Positions 27,531-37,628 of a DNA stretch of 64,000 bases are shown here, piece by piece (within the stretch, counting starts at the first letter, position 1; the number at the start of each line of letters is the position of its first letter). Location: the NCBI RefSeq assembly GCF_012276755.1, contig NZ_JAAXKX010000006.1:1-64000 (forward strand). The letters run 5' to 3'. The position numbers and the translations under genes are program-made. The DNA comes from Marichromatium bheemlicum. Lineage in GTDB: Bacteria > Pseudomonadota > Gammaproteobacteria > Chromatiales > Chromatiaceae. The notes under the pieces are model-generated. The model was not told the DNA's origin, ran no database searches, and saw only the letters and a list, made by a program, of their open reading frames with translations.

Positions 27531-29198
27531 TCATGCCGCGCCGTCGGCGCCGAGTAGACGCTCGGCGAGCGCCAGCGCCTGGGTACGATCGGCCACCAGG
27601 TGTGCAGCAGGCAGGCGCTGGCTCACCCCGAGCTGATCGAAGCGCTCGCGCACCTCGCCACGTGCCCCGGAGAGGATCACCGCCCGCCCCTGTTCGAGGT
27701 CCTCGAGCACCAACCGCTCCAACGCCAGCGACGAGGACACCCCGAGCAACGGCACCTCGGCGACATCGAGGATCAACACGTCATGATCCTCAAGCACCGC
27801 GTGCTGGCGCGAGATCGCCTTGGCCAGACCGAAGATCAGCGGGCCGCCGAGGGTGAACAACAGTACCCGTCCACCGCCGCGCTCGAGCAGCGCTTGCTCG
27901 TCGTCGCTGAGACGGATCGTGCCAGCGGGATCATCGGGGTGCTGGATCGTCTGCACCGCGCGGCTCTGCAAGCGACTGAGCCGATCGATGGTGAGCAGGT
28001 TGGCAACGAACATCCCCAGCGCCACCGCAGTCACCAGATCGACGAACACCGTCAGTCCGATCACCGCGTACATGATCGCGGCGGCCTTGAACGAGACCCG
28101 ATGGGCGCGACCGAGGAAGGACCAGTCGACGATATCGAGCCCGACCTTCATCGCGATCCCGGCAAGCACCGCGAGCGGGATCTGTGCGGTCAGCCCACCG
28201 GCCCAGAGCACCACCACCAGCAAGATCAGCGCACGGGCGATCCCCGAGAGCGCGCTGCGCGCCCCGGTCTGGATGTTGACCACGGTGCCCATGGTGGCGC
28301 CGGCACCGGGGATACCGCCGCACAGCCCGGAGGCGAGGTTGCCGAGCCCCTGCCCGACCAGCTCCTTGTCGGCGCTGCACGGCTTGCGGGTCATGCTCTC
28401 GGCGATCACCGAGGTGAGCAGGGCGTCGATGCTGCCGAGCGCGGCGAGTACCAGGGCGTCGGTGAGCATCCGCTGCCACTGCTCAGCACTGAACACCGGC
28501 AACTGCAGCTCCGGCAGTCCGCTGGGGATCTCACCGATGCGGCGGATCTCGCTGTCACCGAGCAACCACAGCGAGGCCAGGGTGCCGAGCACCAGGGCCA
28601 GCAACTGCGGCGGCAGCACCCGGCGCCAGCGCTTGGGGAAGAACAGGATCAGCGCCAAGGTACCGAGCGCGAGCAGGGTCTCGGCCGGCTCGATCCCGGC
28701 GATCAGCGCCGGCAGCTCGCCGAGGGTACCGAGCACGCCACCGCCCGGGGCCGCCTGACCGAGAAAGGGCCCGATCTGCAGCACGATCAGGATCAGGCCG
28801 ATCCCGGTCATGAACCCGGAGACCACGGTATAGGGCATCAGGGTGACGTACTTACCCAACCGCAGCAGGCCGAAGAGGATCTGGAACACCCCGGCAAGCA
28901 TCACCACGGTGAAGGCCATCGCCATGCCCTGCTCGGGATCGAGGGCGATCAGGTTGGCGATGACCGCGGTCATCACCACCGTCATCGGGCCGGTGGGCTC
29001 GGAGATCAGGGTGGGGGTGGCGCCGAACAGGGCCGCGAACAGACCGACCAACACCGCGCCATAGAGCCCGGCGGCAGGGCCGGCACCAGTGGCGACACCG
29101 AAGGCGAGCGCCATCGGCAGGGCGATGATCGCGGCGGTGACCCCGCCGAAGAGATCACCGCGCAGGTTGTCGAAACGAATCTCGTTGAGTATTTGCAT
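27531..29198 (-). CDS. SulP-family anion transporter with STAS domain, candidate bicarbonate importer
   Basis: This 555-aa inner-membrane protein is a SulP/SLC26 transporter with about 12-14 TM helices (start MQILNEIRFDNLRGDLFGGVTAA, core GLYGAVLVGLFAALFGATPTLISEPTGPM). A cytoplasmic STAS domain occupies about residues 420-545 (LTFTLGGPLIF-like start, then VLILDVAEVPLLGVSSSLALE). BicA of cyanobacteria is a Na+-dependent bicarbonate SulP transporter, and SulP genes near carboxysome loci are suspected to do the same. Placement upstream of the RuBisCO operon on the same strand makes bicarbonate the best guess, though sulfate cannot be excluded in a sulfur oxidiser. An inverted repeat lies right before its start. 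Confidence 0.88.
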   Translation of the reverse strand: MQILNEIRFDNLRGDLFGGVTAAIIALPMALAFGVATGAGPAAGLYGAVLVGLFAALFGATPTLISEPTGPMTVVMTAVIANLIALDPEQGMAMAFTVVMLAGVFQILFGLLRLGKYVTLMPYTVVSGFMTGIGLILIVLQIGPFLGQAAPGGGVLGTLGELPALIAGIEPAETLLALGTLALILFFPKRWRRVLPPQLLALVLGTLASLWLLGDSEIRRIGEIPSGLPELQLPVFSAEQWQRMLTDALVLAALGSIDALLTSVIAESMTRKPCSADKELVGQGLGNLASGLCGGIPGAGATMGTVVNIQTGARSALSGIARALILLVVVLWAGGLTAQIPLAVLAGIAMKVGLDIVDWSFLGRAHRVSFKAAAIMYAVIGLTVFVDLVTAVALGMFVANLLTIDRLSRLQSRAVQTIQHPDDPAGTIRLSDDEQALLERGGGRVLLFTLGGPLIFGLAKAISRQHAVLEDHDVLILDVAEVPLLGVSSSLALERLVLEDLEQGRAVILSGARGEVRERFDQLGVSQRLPAAHLVADRTQALALAERLLGADGAA

Positions 29199-29202
29199 GC
29201 CT

Positions 29203-29230
29203 CATACCAACTGGTTGCATCCCTGGTATG
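29203..29230 (-). promoter_or_regulatory. inverted repeat immediately upstream of SulP start
   Basis: The arms CATACCA (29203-29209) and TGGTATG (29224-29230) are separated by 14 bp, and the repeat ends 5 bp before the SulP start codon. It could be a regulator site or an RNA hairpin that occludes the ribosome-binding site. The surrounding 80 bp are AT-rich and probably hold the promoter. Confidence 0.5.
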
Positions 29231-29319
29231 AGAAACCTCAATACTTATTGATTCAAAGTGATAATTACTATGGAACCCATAGAAAATATTCGATGATTCA
29301 GATCGCCCGCAGAAACGCC

Positions 29320-29342
29320 AACGCCCCGCAGCGCGGGGCGTT
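29320..29342 (-). terminator. GC-rich hairpin downstream of hppA
   Basis: A perfect 10-bp stem AACGCCCCGC/GCGGGGCGTT with a 3-nt loop lies about 60 bp after the hppA stop on the minus strand. It lacks a long U-tract but is a good candidate for the hppA 3' end. Confidence 0.55.
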
Positions 29343-29401
29343 GATCGATGCGATGCGGCCTCCCTGCCGCCGGCGGGGCACGCGGCCCCGCGGTTATCTC
29401 C

Positions 29402-31408
29402 TCAGCCGAGCAGCGGCGCGATGGTCAGACTGACGATCGCCATCACGTTGATGAGGATGTTCATCGACGGACCCGAGGTGTCCTTGAAGGGGTCGCCGAC
29501 GGTGTCACCGACCACGGTGGCCGCGTGCACGGCCGAGCCCTTACCGCCGAGGTTGCCCTTCTCGACGTACTTCTTGGCGTTGTCCCAGGCACCACCGGAG
29601 TTGGCCATGGTCAGCGCCAGCAGCACGCCGCTGAGCAGGGCACCGCCGAGCATGCCACCGAGCGCCTCGGGACCGATACCGAAACCGACCAGTGCCGGCG
29701 CGGCCACGGCGATCACCCCGGGGATGATCATCTTCTTCAGCGCCGCGGTGGTGGCGATGTCGACACAGCGCGCGGTATCGGGCTTGGCCTCGCCCTGGAG
29801 CAGGCCGGGGATCTCGCGGAACTGGCGACGGATCTCGTTGATCATCTCGAAGGCCGCGTCACCCACGGCGGTCATGGTGATCGAGGCGATCAGGAAGGGC
29901 ACTGCACCGCCGATCAGCATGCCCATCAGCACCGTGGGATCACCGAGGCTGAGCTCGAAGTCGGGCAGGTGGTGGTGCAGCGTGGCGATGTAGGCGGCGA
30001 TGATGGTCAGCGCCGCGAGTGCCGCAGCACCGATGGCGAAGCCCTTGCCGATGGCCGCGGTGGTGTTGCCCAGCTCGTCGAGCGAGTCGGTGATACCCCG
30101 GGTCTCGGCGCCCAGACCACCCATCTCGGCGATACCACCGGCGTTGTCGGCGACCGGACCATAGGCGTCGATCGCCATGGTGATACCGACGGTGGCGAGC
30201 ATGCCCACGGCGGCGATACCGACGCCGTAGAGACCGGCGAGATGGCTGGAGACGAAGATGATCAGCGCGATGGTCAGCACCGGGATGACCACCGACTGCA
30301 TACCCACGGCCAGACCCGAGATCATCACCGTGGCGGTACCGGTCTCACCCGACTCGGCGATACGCCGCACCGGCTTGGACGAGGTGTAGTACTCGGTAAC
30401 CAGACCGATCACCATGCCTCCGGCGGCGCCGGCGAGTACCGACCACCAGATGCCGTTGGAGACATCCATCATCATCACCAACAGGAAGGAGGCGGCCATG
30501 AACAGCAGACTCGAGGCGGTGGTGCCGATGCGCAGCGCGGTGGCCGGCTGCTTCGCCGAGACCTGCTTGACCAGGAAGATACCGGCGATCGAGCACAGCA
30601 GACCGACCGAGGCCAACGCCAGCGGCAGGAACATCAGCGAGGACTGGCTGCCCAGCGCGTCGAGCGAAGCCGCGGTCAGGGTCGCGGCGATGGCGATGGT
30701 GGCGATCTGCGCGCCGCAGTACGACTCGAAGATGTCCGAGCCCATGCCGGCCACATCGCCGACGTTGTCACCGACGTTATCAGCAATCACGCCGGGGTTG
30801 CGGGGATCGTCCTCGGGGATACCGGCTTCGACCTTGCCGACCAGATCGGCGCCGACGTCGGCGCTCTTGGTGAAGATGCCGCCACCGACACGATAGAAGA
30901 GCGCCACCGAGGAGGCACCGACACCGAAGCCGTGGATGGCGTGCGAGCTCTCCGGATCACCACCGAAGAGCAGATAGAGAAGGCCCAGACCGAGCAGACC
31001 GAGCGAGGCGACCAGCAGTCCCATCACGGAACCACCGAAGAAGGCCACGGTCAATGCAGAGGCTGCACCATCCTTGTGGGCCGCGGCAGTGGTACGCACA
31101 TTCGACTTGGTGGCCGAGAACATACCCAGATAGCCAGCGGCAGCCGAGGCACCGGCGCCGATCATGAAGGCCAGCGCGGTCTTCCAGCCGAGGAAGAAAT
31201 AGAGCAGCACCAATACCACGGCACAGAAGACGGCGAGCATGACCAGCTCGCGACGCATGAAGACCATGGCGCCGAGATGGATCTCATCGGCAATCTTCTT
31301 GATCTTGTCTTCGCCCTCGGGGTACTGCAGGACCAGCTTGTAGATGGAGTAGGCAACCCATAGGCCACCCGCCCCGAACAATAAAGGAATCAACGCATTA
31401 GCTGACAT
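29402..31408 (-). CDS. hppA: membrane ion-pumping pyrophosphatase
   Basis: This 668-aa polytopic enzyme couples pyrophosphate hydrolysis to cation pumping. The substrate site motif DVGADLVGK (residues 184-192) and DNVGDNVGD (about 210-218) are intact, with about 16 TM helices. At the position that separates subtypes the sequence is GNTTAA (Ala451), the Ala of K+-dependent enzymes; K+-independent pumps have Lys there. It could pump H+ or Na+. It is a single gene upstream of SulP on the same strand. A pump that conserves energy from biosynthetic pyrophosphate would support ion-driven bicarbonate uptake, but that link is only by neighbourhood. Confidence 0.95.
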   Translation of the reverse strand: MSANALIPLLFGAGGLWVAYSIYKLVLQYPEGEDKIKKIADEIHLGAMVFMRRELVMLAVFCAVVLVLLYFFLGWKTALAFMIGAGASAAAGYLGMFSATKSNVRTTAAAHKDGAASALTVAFFGGSVMGLLVASLGLLGLGLLYLLFGGDPESSHAIHGFGVGASSVALFYRVGGGIFTKSADVGADLVGKVEAGIPEDDPRNPGVIADNVGDNVGDVAGMGSDIFESYCGAQIATIAIAATLTAASLDALGSQSSLMFLPLALASVGLLCSIAGIFLVKQVSAKQPATALRIGTTASSLLFMAASFLLVMMMDVSNGIWWSVLAGAAGGMVIGLVTEYYTSSKPVRRIAESGETGTATVMISGLAVGMQSVVIPVLTIALIIFVSSHLAGLYGVGIAAVGMLATVGITMAIDAYGPVADNAGGIAEMGGLGAETRGITDSLDELGNTTAAIGKGFAIGAAALAALTIIAAYIATLHHHLPDFELSLGDPTVLMGMLIGGAVPFLIASITMTAVGDAAFEMINEIRRQFREIPGLLQGEAKPDTARCVDIATTAALKKMIIPGVIAVAAPALVGFGIGPEALGGMLGGALLSGVLLALTMANSGGAWDNAKKYVEKGNLGGKGSAVHAATVVGDTVGDPFKDTSGPSMNILINVMAIVSLTIAPLLG

Positions 31409-31631
31409 CTGAACTCCTCAGTCCATCGGTCGTTGGGGGGTGTAAAACCGCGCCGGTTATAGCAGATAATGCCCTGAAAAGCGATTGAACCGTCATCTCG
31501 CCGTCATCTCCCAACCGCCTCAGGCGGTGCGCCCACCCCCCATCCCGATAGCCGCTGGATCGGGGTACACTGCATGAAGAAAGCCGCCATCCCGGGTGGC
31601 CCACTCAGCAAGAAAAGGCCCCAAAGACAGC

Positions 31632-32630
31632 ATGCAAGCACCGCGACGACTGGCGATCACCCCCGGCGAACCCGCAGGCATCGGCCCCGACCTGGTGGCC
31701 CGACTCGCCCAGGCCCCGCAGCACGCCGAGCTGGTGGCGGTCGCCGATCCCCACCTGCTGCGCGCCCGCGCCCGTGCCCTCGGTCTCGAACTCGAGACCC
31801 TGCCCTTCGACCCCGACCAGCCACCCAGCCCCAACCAGCCCGGCACCATCCGCGTGCTGCCGGTGACGCTGCGCGCGCCGGTCATCCCCGGCCAGCTCGA
31901 CCCGGCCAACGCCGATTATGTCCTCGAGACCCTGGCCTGGGCCTGCGACGGCTGTCGCGACGGCGGTTTCGACGCCCTGGTCACAGGTCCGGTGCACAAG
32001 GGCGTGATCAACGACGCCGGACTCCCCTTCACCGGACACACCGAGTTCCTCGCCGAGCGCTGCCGTGCCCACCCGGTGATGATGCTCGCCACCGACGAGC
32101 TACGCGTCGCGCTGGTCACCACCCACCTGCCGCTCGCCGCGGTCCCGGCGGCGATCACCCGCGAGCGCGTCGAGCTGACCCTGGAGCTGCTCGGGCGCGA
32201 CCTACGCGAGCGCTTCGGCATCACCCGCCCGCGCATCCTGGTGTGCGGACTCAACCCGCACGCCGGCGAGGGCGGTTATCTGGGACGCGAGGAGATCGAG
32301 GTCATCGAGCCGGCGTTGGCGCGCCTGCGCGACTCGGGGATGGAGTTGATCGGGCCGCTACCGGCTGACACCGCCTTCGTTCCCGGACGACTGGCCACCA
32401 GCGACGCGGTGCTGGCGATGTATCACGACCAGGGGTTACCGGTGCTCAAGCACCAGGGCTTCGGCCGTGCGGTCAACGTCACCCTGGGGCTGCCGATCAT
32501 CCGCACCTCGGTCGACCACGGCACCGCGCTCGAACTCGCCGGGACCGACCGCGCCGACCTCGGTAGCCTCGAACAGGCACTGGCGCTGGCCCAACGCATG
32601 GCCGAACAGGCACACGCCAACCCCGACTGA
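31632..32630 (+). CDS. pdxA: 4-hydroxythreonine-4-phosphate dehydrogenase
   Basis: This 332-aa enzyme acts in pyridoxal phosphate synthesis. The N-terminal [19 protein letters not shown] and metal-binding motifs ([37 protein letters not shown]) are typical. The ATG at 31632 gives the family start and length; an in-frame ATG at 31596 is less likely. It is divergent from hppA; a TACACT -10-like box lies about 60 bp upstream. Confidence 0.97.
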   Translation: MQAPRRLAITPGEPAGIGPDLVARLAQAPQHAELVAVADPHLLRARARALGLELETLPFDPDQPPSPNQPGTIRVLPVTLRAPVIPGQLDPANADYVLETLAWACDGCRDGGFDALVTGPVHKGVINDAGLPFTGHTEFLAERCRAHPVMMLATDELRVALVTTHLPLAAVPAAITRERVELTLELLGRDLRERFGITRPRILVCGLNPHAGEGGYLGREEIEVIEPALARLRDSGMELIGPLPADTAFVPGRLATSDAVLAMYHDQGLPVLKHQGFGRAVNVTLGLPIIRTSVDHGTALELAGTDRADLGSLEQALALAQRMAEQAHANPD

Positions 32631-32656
32631 GCTGCCCCACGCAACCAGGCCGGAGC

Positions 32657-32680
32657 CCCCGGCGATCGAGATCACCGGGG
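32657..32680 (+). terminator. hairpin downstream of pdxA
   Basis: Arms CCCCGG (32657-32662) and CCGGGG (32675-32680) plus an inner GATC/GATC pair form an 11-bp stem with one mismatch, 27 bp after the pdxA stop. No U-tract follows. Confidence 0.4.
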
Positions 32681-32768
32681 CCGGTGAAGGGATCGCCCCC
32701 GTCAACCGCCGATCATGCAACCCGGCCGCCCCGCTGGCGACTGCGCGTTGGTACGCGGCAGCTGATTC

Positions 32769-32790
32769 GAGGCGCCGGGAGAGGCGCCTC
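32769..32790 (-). terminator. hairpin at the 3' end of the oxidoreductase gene
   Basis: A perfect 8-bp stem GAGGCGCC/GGCGCCTC with a six-base loop overlaps the stop codon of the minus-strand oxidoreductase gene. It probably marks the transcript end, although there is no U-run. Confidence 0.4.
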
Positions 32791-33742
32791 AGGCGCCGAT
32801 GTGGGCACGCACCTCGAGTGCGACCTCGAGCGCCTTGAGCCCGGTGCGCCCGTCGACCAACGGTGCCGCGCCACCACGCACGGTCGCGACGAAGGCGGCA
32901 ATCTCGCAGTCGAGCGGCTTGACCGCCTCAACCTGCACCCGTTCGCGCTCGATGCGCGGGCGCGGCTCGCCCTCGACCTGGTGCGGCGCGGCGATGTCGA
33001 TGGTCTGGGCGATGAAGTCGAGGGCGAGATAGCGGCGCGGCTGGAACACCCGGATGCGACGCGTGGTGCGCTCCGAGACGCGGCTGGCGACGACGTTGGC
33101 CACCGCGCCGTTGGTGAACTCGAGACGGGCGTTGGCGATGTCGACGTGCTCGGTGAGCACCGAGGTACCGACCGCCGAGATGTGACTGATCTCGGCACCG
33201 ATCAGCGCGAGGATGATGTCGATGTCGTGGATCATCAGGTCGGAGACCACGTCGACATCGGTGGCGCGCTCGACGAACCCGCCCATGCGCTGCGCCTCGA
33301 TATAGCGCGGCGCCTCGATGCGCTGGGCGAGCGCCATCACCCCGGCGTTGAAGCGCTCGACATGACCGATCTGCAGGGTCGCGCCGTTGTCGTCGGCCAG
33401 GCGCACCAGCTCGCGCCCCTGCTCGGCGGTGGTGGCAATCGGTTTCTCCAACAGCACATGGATGCCGCGGGAGAGGAAGGGCGCGGCGGCCTCGAGGTGG
33501 GCGGTAGTCGGCACCACCACGCTGACCGCGTCGACCCCGTGGGCGATCAGCGCCGCGGCATCGGCGAACACGGCGCAGCCGGCCTCCTCGGCGATGGCGC
33601 GCGCGCGCGCCGGATCGGTATCGACCACACCAACCAGCTCGACATCGGGGTGGCGGGAATAGATCAGGGCGTGGAAGCGCCCCAGATAACCGACGCCGAT
33701 GACGGCGACACGAAGCTTTGCGGACTGGGAGGAAGGGGACAT
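32789..33742 (-). CDS. Gfo/Idh/MocA-family NAD(P)-dependent oxidoreductase
   Basis: This 317-aa protein has an N-terminal Rossmann fold (VAVIGVGYLGRFHALIYSRHPDVELVGVVD) and the family's catalytic EKP motif (VLLEKPIATT, about residue 98). The C-terminal alpha/beta domain carries MIHDIDIILALIG, which holds the conserved His-Asp region. Such enzymes usually act on sugars, inositols or biliverdin-like substrates; the substrate is not readable here. In several proteobacteria a similar gene lies near lipid A or nucleotide-sugar genes, but no such context is present in this window. Confidence 0.85.
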   Translation of the reverse strand: MSPSSQSAKLRVAVIGVGYLGRFHALIYSRHPDVELVGVVDTDPARARAIAEEAGCAVFADAAALIAHGVDAVSVVVPTTAHLEAAAPFLSRGIHVLLEKPIATTAEQGRELVRLADDNGATLQIGHVERFNAGVMALAQRIEAPRYIEAQRMGGFVERATDVDVVSDLMIHDIDIILALIGAEISHISAVGTSVLTEHVDIANARLEFTNGAVANVVASRVSERTTRRIRVFQPRRYLALDFIAQTIDIAAPHQVEGEPRPRIERERVQVEAVKPLDCEIAAFVATVRGGAAPLVDGRTGLKALEVALEVRAHIGA

Positions 33743-33808
33743 CGAACGAGACCTGGCTGGAAGGGGTCGGATGGCCGGCTCACCGGGGCGTCCCTCGAGA
33801 GGCCCCGG

Positions 33809-33982
33809 TCAGCCGCCGACGCTATTGGCTGGCGGCGTCTGCTTGGCGAGCGGCAGCTCACCCGAACCGTGATAGAGGTTGACCTGGTATGCGAGCGTCA
33901 CGGACATCCCGACCGTGACGGTGACCAGGAGGATCGAGAACAGATCGGGCTTCCGGCGGCGGCGTTTGGGTTTGAGGGACAT
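33809..33982 (-). CDS. small single-pass membrane protein of unknown function
   Basis: This 57-aa protein starts MSLKPKRRRRKPD, a basic cytoplasmic tail, followed by one hydrophobic helix (LFSILLVTVTVGMSVTLAY) and a short C-terminus. An alternative start four codons earlier (33994) exists; neither has a strong ribosome-binding site. It lies 66 bp upstream of the oxidoreductase on the same strand and divergent from apaG. I do not recognise a named family. The positive-inside charge pattern makes it plausible as a real membrane peptide. Confidence 0.55.
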   Translation of the reverse strand: MSLKPKRRRRKPDLFSILLVTVTVGMSVTLAYQVNLYHGSGELPLAKQTPPANSVGG

Positions 33983-34139
33983 ACCGGGAATCATTTCCAG
34001 TAAACTGTAAGTAAAAGTTTAGAAGATCATGAAATTATTGGAATGGTAATCGGCAACCCAAATCAAGCCGGATTGCTCCATGCGCCCGCACCGGTATTAT
34101 CACGTACTCGGCCCGGGCTTGTCTGCTAGGGAGATCCCA

Positions 34140-34514
34140 GTGCCCCACCCCGCGATCAAAATTTCAGCCAACAGCCGCTATCTACCCGAGCGCTCGTCGC
34201 CCGATGAGGGGCACTATGTGTTCGCCTATACCATCGTGATCGAGAACCAGGGCGACGAGGCGGCGCAGCTGCTCGACCGCCACTGGGTCATCACCGATGC
34301 CGACGGCAATGCCCAGGAGGTCCGAGGCCAAGGCGTGGTCGGTGAGCAACCGCGGCTCGAACCCGGCGAGCGCTATGAATACACCAGCGGCACCGTGCTC
34401 CCCACCCCACTCGGTTGCATGCACGGCAGTTACGGCATGATCGACGCGGCCGGCACCCGCTTCGAGGCGCCGATCCCGGCCTTCTCGCTGGCCTCGATCA
34501 CCACCCTGCACTGA
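34140..34514 (+). CDS. apaG: ApaG protein (DUF525)
   Basis: This 124-aa protein is ApaG, with the conserved [30 protein letters not shown] start and the [31 protein letters not shown] core. I chose the GTG at 34140 because an AGGGAG ribosome-binding site lies 6 nt upstream and the length equals the family norm. Its role in vivo is unclear; it is usually cotranscribed with apaH, which follows after 2 bp here. Confidence 0.93.
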   Translation: MPHPAIKISANSRYLPERSSPDEGHYVFAYTIVIENQGDEAAQLLDRHWVITDADGNAQEVRGQGVVGEQPRLEPGERYEYTSGTVLPTPLGCMHGSYGMIDAAGTRFEAPIPAFSLASITTLH

Positions 34515-34516
34515 CG

Positions 34517-35359
34517 ATGCCGACCTACGCCATCGGTGACGTCCAGGGCTGCCACGCCGAGCTGATGTCGCTGCTCGAGCGCCTGGCGTTCGATCCGGCG
34601 CGCGACCACCTGTGGTTCGCCGGAGACCTGGTCAACCGCGGCCCGGACTCACTGGCGGTGCTGCGCTTCGTGCGCGGGCTCGGCACCAGCGCGGTGACCG
34701 TGCTCGGCAACCACGACCTGCACCTGCTCGCGCTCGCTGCCGGCAACCACAAACACGCCGGCAAGAGTACGCTCGATGCAGTGCTCGCCGCACCGGATCG
34801 CGACGAACTGCTCGACTGGCTGCGCCACCGCCCGCTGCTCCATCACGACACCGGGCTCGGCTACGCCATGGTCCATGCCGGGTTGCCGCCACAGTGGGAC
34901 CTGACCGAAGCGGCGACCCACGCCGCCGAACTCGAAGCGGTGCTACGCGGCCCCGGATACCGCGACTTCCTCCACGCCATGTACGGCAACCAGCCGGCGC
35001 GCTGGCAGCCCGGGCTGCGCGGCGTCGAGCGCTGGCGCTTCATCACCAACGCCTTCACCCGGCTGCGCTACTGCAGCACCGACGGCACCCTGGCGCTCAA
35101 GGAAAAGGGCGCACTCGGCGCCCAGTCGCCGGGGCTGTTGCCCTGGTTCCAGGTACCGGGACGGCGCAGCGCCGCCAGCCGTATCCTCTTTGGTCACTGG
35201 TCGACGCTCGGCTATCGCGCCGGCGACAACACCTGGGCACTCGACAGCGGCTGTCTGTGGGGTGGCGCGCTGACCGCAGTGCGGCTTGACGCAACAGGCC
35301 CCTCAGCGCCGATCCAACTCGACTGTCGTGGCTACCTGCGCCCGGGGACGGACGCCTAG
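34517..35359 (+). CDS. apaH: diadenosine tetraphosphatase (symmetrical)
   Basis: This 280-aa enzyme hydrolyses Ap4A and related alarmones, including NpnN caps on RNA. Metallophosphoesterase motifs are clear: [38 protein letters not shown] and a C-terminal [10 protein letters not shown]. The ATG at 34517 follows the apaG stop by 2 bp, so the two are coupled. It overlaps the convergent folA 3' end by 4 bp. Confidence 0.96.
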   Translation: MPTYAIGDVQGCHAELMSLLERLAFDPARDHLWFAGDLVNRGPDSLAVLRFVRGLGTSAVTVLGNHDLHLLALAAGNHKHAGKSTLDAVLAAPDRDELLDWLRHRPLLHHDTGLGYAMVHAGLPPQWDLTEAATHAAELEAVLRGPGYRDFLHAMYGNQPARWQPGLRGVERWRFITNAFTRLRYCSTDGTLALKEKGALGAQSPGLLPWFQVPGRRSAASRILFGHWSTLGYRAGDNTWALDSGCLWGGALTAVRLDATGPSAPIQLDCRGYLRPGTDA

Positions 35360-35871
35360 CCGGACACCCGCTCGAGTTCGATGAAGCTCAGCGCATAGCG
35401 GTTGCGCGCATCGGCCGGGTGCTCGTGGCGCGCCACCTCACGCCACTGCGCGGGATCGAGCGCCGGGAAACGGGCATCGCCGGCGACCTCGGCATGCACC
35501 CGGGTGAGCTGGATACGACCGGCGCGCGCCAAGGCTTCGGCATAGACCCGGGCACCGCCGACGATCATCAGCTGCTCGACCGCCCCGGCGGCAATGATCG
35601 CCGCATCGAGCGAATCCACCAGCTCGGCGCCCTCGGCGCGATAGTGCCGGTCGTGTGTGAGTACCAGATGACGACGGCGCGGCAACAGCCCGGGCAGTGA
35701 CTCCCAGGTGCGCCGTCCCATGACGATGGGACGGTCGAGGGTGAGCGCCTTGAAGTGGGCAAGATCCGCGGGCAGGTGCCAGGGCAGCGCGTTGTCGCGA
35801 CCGATCACGTCGTTGTCGGCCACTGCAGCGACCAAGACGAGTTCGGGGGAGGCGGGTCGATCTGGGGTCAT
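35356..35871 (-). CDS. folA: dihydrofolate reductase
   Basis: This 171-aa enzyme reduces dihydrofolate to tetrahydrofolate. It shows [33 protein letters not shown] with the catalytic acidic residue after WHLP, then [18 protein letters not shown] and [14 protein letters not shown] favour the ATG at 35871; a GTG nine codons upstream is possible. It converges on apaH with a 4-bp overlap of the stop codons, and is divergent from the CPBP protease gene. Confidence 0.95.
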   Translation of the reverse strand: MTPDRPASPELVLVAAVADNDVIGRDNALPWHLPADLAHFKALTLDRPIVMGRRTWESLPGLLPRRRHLVLTHDRHYRAEGAELVDSLDAAIIAAGAVEQLMIVGGARVYAEALARAGRIQLTRVHAEVAGDARFPALDPAQWREVARHEHPADARNRYALSFIELERVSG

Positions 35872-35961
35872 CTGTTGGATCCGTTCGGTGGTCGGCACGA
35901 CTTTGCGGAGTCGTCGGGTTTTGCCGACAATGGCCCGACGTCTCAGCCATCGAAGCCTAAC

Positions 35962-36834
35962 ATGCGCGCCACCTCGCTGTTCTTCCTCTATCTCTTCATC
36001 TGTCTCGCCCTCGCCGCGCTGCTCACCGGCCCGCTGATGCAGACCGGCTGGATCGACTACGAGGCACAGCGGGTGATGGGCCGACTGGCGCAGGTGTTCA
36101 TCCTGCTCGGACTGTGGCCGCTGCTACTCGCGTTGCGGCTGAATACCCGCACCGCGCTCGGCTTCGCCTACCCGGCGACGCAGTTCCGCCGTACCGTCTG
36201 GCAGGGCTGGGTCATCGGCGTCGCCATCCTGCTGGCGCTGGCACTGACGCTGCTCGCGCTCGGCATCCGTGTCCCCGACCCCACCCCGCCGGGTTGGGCG
36301 GCGCTCGCCTCACGTGCACTGCAGGCGCTGATCGGCGGGATGCTGATCGGGCTGCTGGAGGAGGCCTTCTTCCGCGGCGCACTCTACTCGGCCATCCGGC
36401 GCGACAACGGGGTGCGGTCGGCAGTGCTGTGGAGCGCCGGGCTCTACGCGGTGCTGCACTTCATGAAGCCAGGCGAACTGCCGCCAGGGATGGCGCTCGA
36501 TGCCGCCGGGCTGTGGTACATGTTCAGCCATGTCTTCATCGACCTCTTCCAATGGCAGCACCTCGACTCCATGGTCGCGCTGTTCATGGTTGGGGTGTTC
36601 CTCGCCCTGGTGCGCGAGCGCAGCGGCCACATCGGCTGGTGCATCGGTCTACACGCCGGCTGGGTACCCGTGATCCAGGTGACCCGCCAGCTCACCGATG
36701 GCGACCCGAACGCCCCCCTGGCCTTCCTCGCCGGTCACTACGACGGCACCATCGGCTGGCTCGCGGCGGCCTGGATCGGCCTACTCGCCGCACTCTACTG
36801 GTGGTGGACGGGCCGAAGGACCTCCGCCCGCTGA
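35962..36834 (+). CDS. CPBP-family (CAAX/Abi) intramembrane metalloprotease
   Basis: This 290-aa protein has about eight hydrophobic helices and the CPBP motifs: EEAFFRG (GLLEEAFFRGALYSAIRR), FMKP-type His region (LYAVLHFMKPGELP) and a later HAGW (IGLHAGWVPV). These form the metal-binding active site in the membrane. Bacterial members process peptides or protect against them, or have unknown targets. It starts 90 bp from folA, divergently, and the ATG gives the first TM. Confidence 0.85.
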   Translation: MRATSLFFLYLFICLALAALLTGPLMQTGWIDYEAQRVMGRLAQVFILLGLWPLLLALRLNTRTALGFAYPATQFRRTVWQGWVIGVAILLALALTLLALGIRVPDPTPPGWAALASRALQALIGGMLIGLLEEAFFRGALYSAIRRDNGVRSAVLWSAGLYAVLHFMKPGELPPGMALDAAGLWYMFSHVFIDLFQWQHLDSMVALFMVGVFLALVRERSGHIGWCIGLHAGWVPVIQVTRQLTDGDPNAPLAFLAGHYDGTIGWLAAAWIGLLAALYWWWTGRRTSAR

Positions 36835-37107
36835 CCCCGCTCCGTCACCGCTAGGCACGACGGACAAGCACCGCCCCCCAAGACCGCGACCACGCAACCC
36901 CGAGGCTGAACACACAACCCGCCGGCCTCGGGACGACGGGGGCGTGGGCCCGACGCCGCTCCGACAGGACCGGACCTGCGGCCCCACGCCCCACCCCCCT
37001 CCTCAGCCATCCCGCCATCGGCGCGCCCGGCATCCACACCACCTCACCCTCCCCTGGCGCACCCGGCAGGCGCCTGACGATGCGTTGCCCCTGCCCGAGG
37101 CCTGGTT
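36835..37107. other. intergenic region before the Ton operon
   Basis: This C-rich stretch shows no credible gene: open frames on both strands are low-complexity Pro/Arg/Gly reads with no RBS. The right end merges into a promoter with a Fur-box-like site. Confidence 0.4.
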
Positions 37108-37113
37108 TATAGT

Positions 37114-37132
37114 GATAATGAGAACGAATCTT
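37114..37132 (+). promoter_or_regulatory. Fur-box-like operator upstream of the Ton operon
   Basis: The 19-bp site GATAATGAGAACGAATCTT matches the Fur consensus at 13 of 19 positions, with the left half nearly perfect. It overlaps a TATAGT -10-like box (37108-37113), so Fur with iron would block the promoter of the exbB-exbD-exbD-tonB operon. Confidence 0.65.
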
Positions 37133-37166
37133 GATCGCAAGGAATGCCAGCCCCCGAGTCCATATC

Positions 37167-37601
37167 ATGACCCAGAGCCCCCGGATCCCGAGCGCGATCG
37201 CGCTCGTTGCCACCCTATTCTGCGCCCCGACCCAGGCGACCACGCCACCCGAGGGCGCCTTGGAGGTTGAGCTCAACAAGCTCGAACAGCGCGCCGACGC
37301 CTGCGTGACCTACCTGGTCTTCGGCAACCGCACCGCCACCGACTTCACCAGCCTGCAGCTGGAGTTGGTGCTGTTCGACGATCAGGGCCTGATCCAACAG
37401 CGCCTCGCCCTCGAGGCCGCGCCACTCACCGCCGGCAAGACCAGCGTCAAGCTGTTCGAAGTCGCCGACACCCGCTGCGATCAGCTCGGGCGCCTGCTCA
37501 TCAACGACGTCACCGTCTGCGCCGACGACACCGGCGCGCGCAGCGACTGTCTGCAACGCATCGCGCCCCGCTCGCGCCTCTCCACGCAACTGATCAAGTG
37601 A
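37167..37601 (+). CDS. secreted protein of unknown function, first gene of the Ton operon
   Basis: This 144-aa protein has a signal peptide (MTQSPRIPSAIALVATLFCAPTQA) and a mature part with a beta-rich pattern (VTYLVFGNRTATDFTSLQLELVLFDDQGLIQQRL). Three cysteines are spread over the mature part (ADACVTY, TRCDQLG, TVCADD) plus one near the C-terminus, possibly two disulfides. I do not recognise a named family. It lies 27 bp upstream of exbB and behind the Fur-like site, so an iron-uptake accessory role is plausible. Confidence 0.75.
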   Translation: MTQSPRIPSAIALVATLFCAPTQATTPPEGALEVELNKLEQRADACVTYLVFGNRTATDFTSLQLELVLFDDQGLIQQRLALEAAPLTAGKTSVKLFEVADTRCDQLGRLLINDVTVCADDTGARSDCLQRIAPRSRLSTQLIK

Positions 37602-37628
37602 GCGCCTCGCGCGCAGGAACTGGATACC

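Noticed and set aside
29348..31363. 671-codon + strand frame opposite hppA
   Set aside because: Composition is His/Gly/Asp-rich antisense of a conserved membrane enzyme; no start signal.
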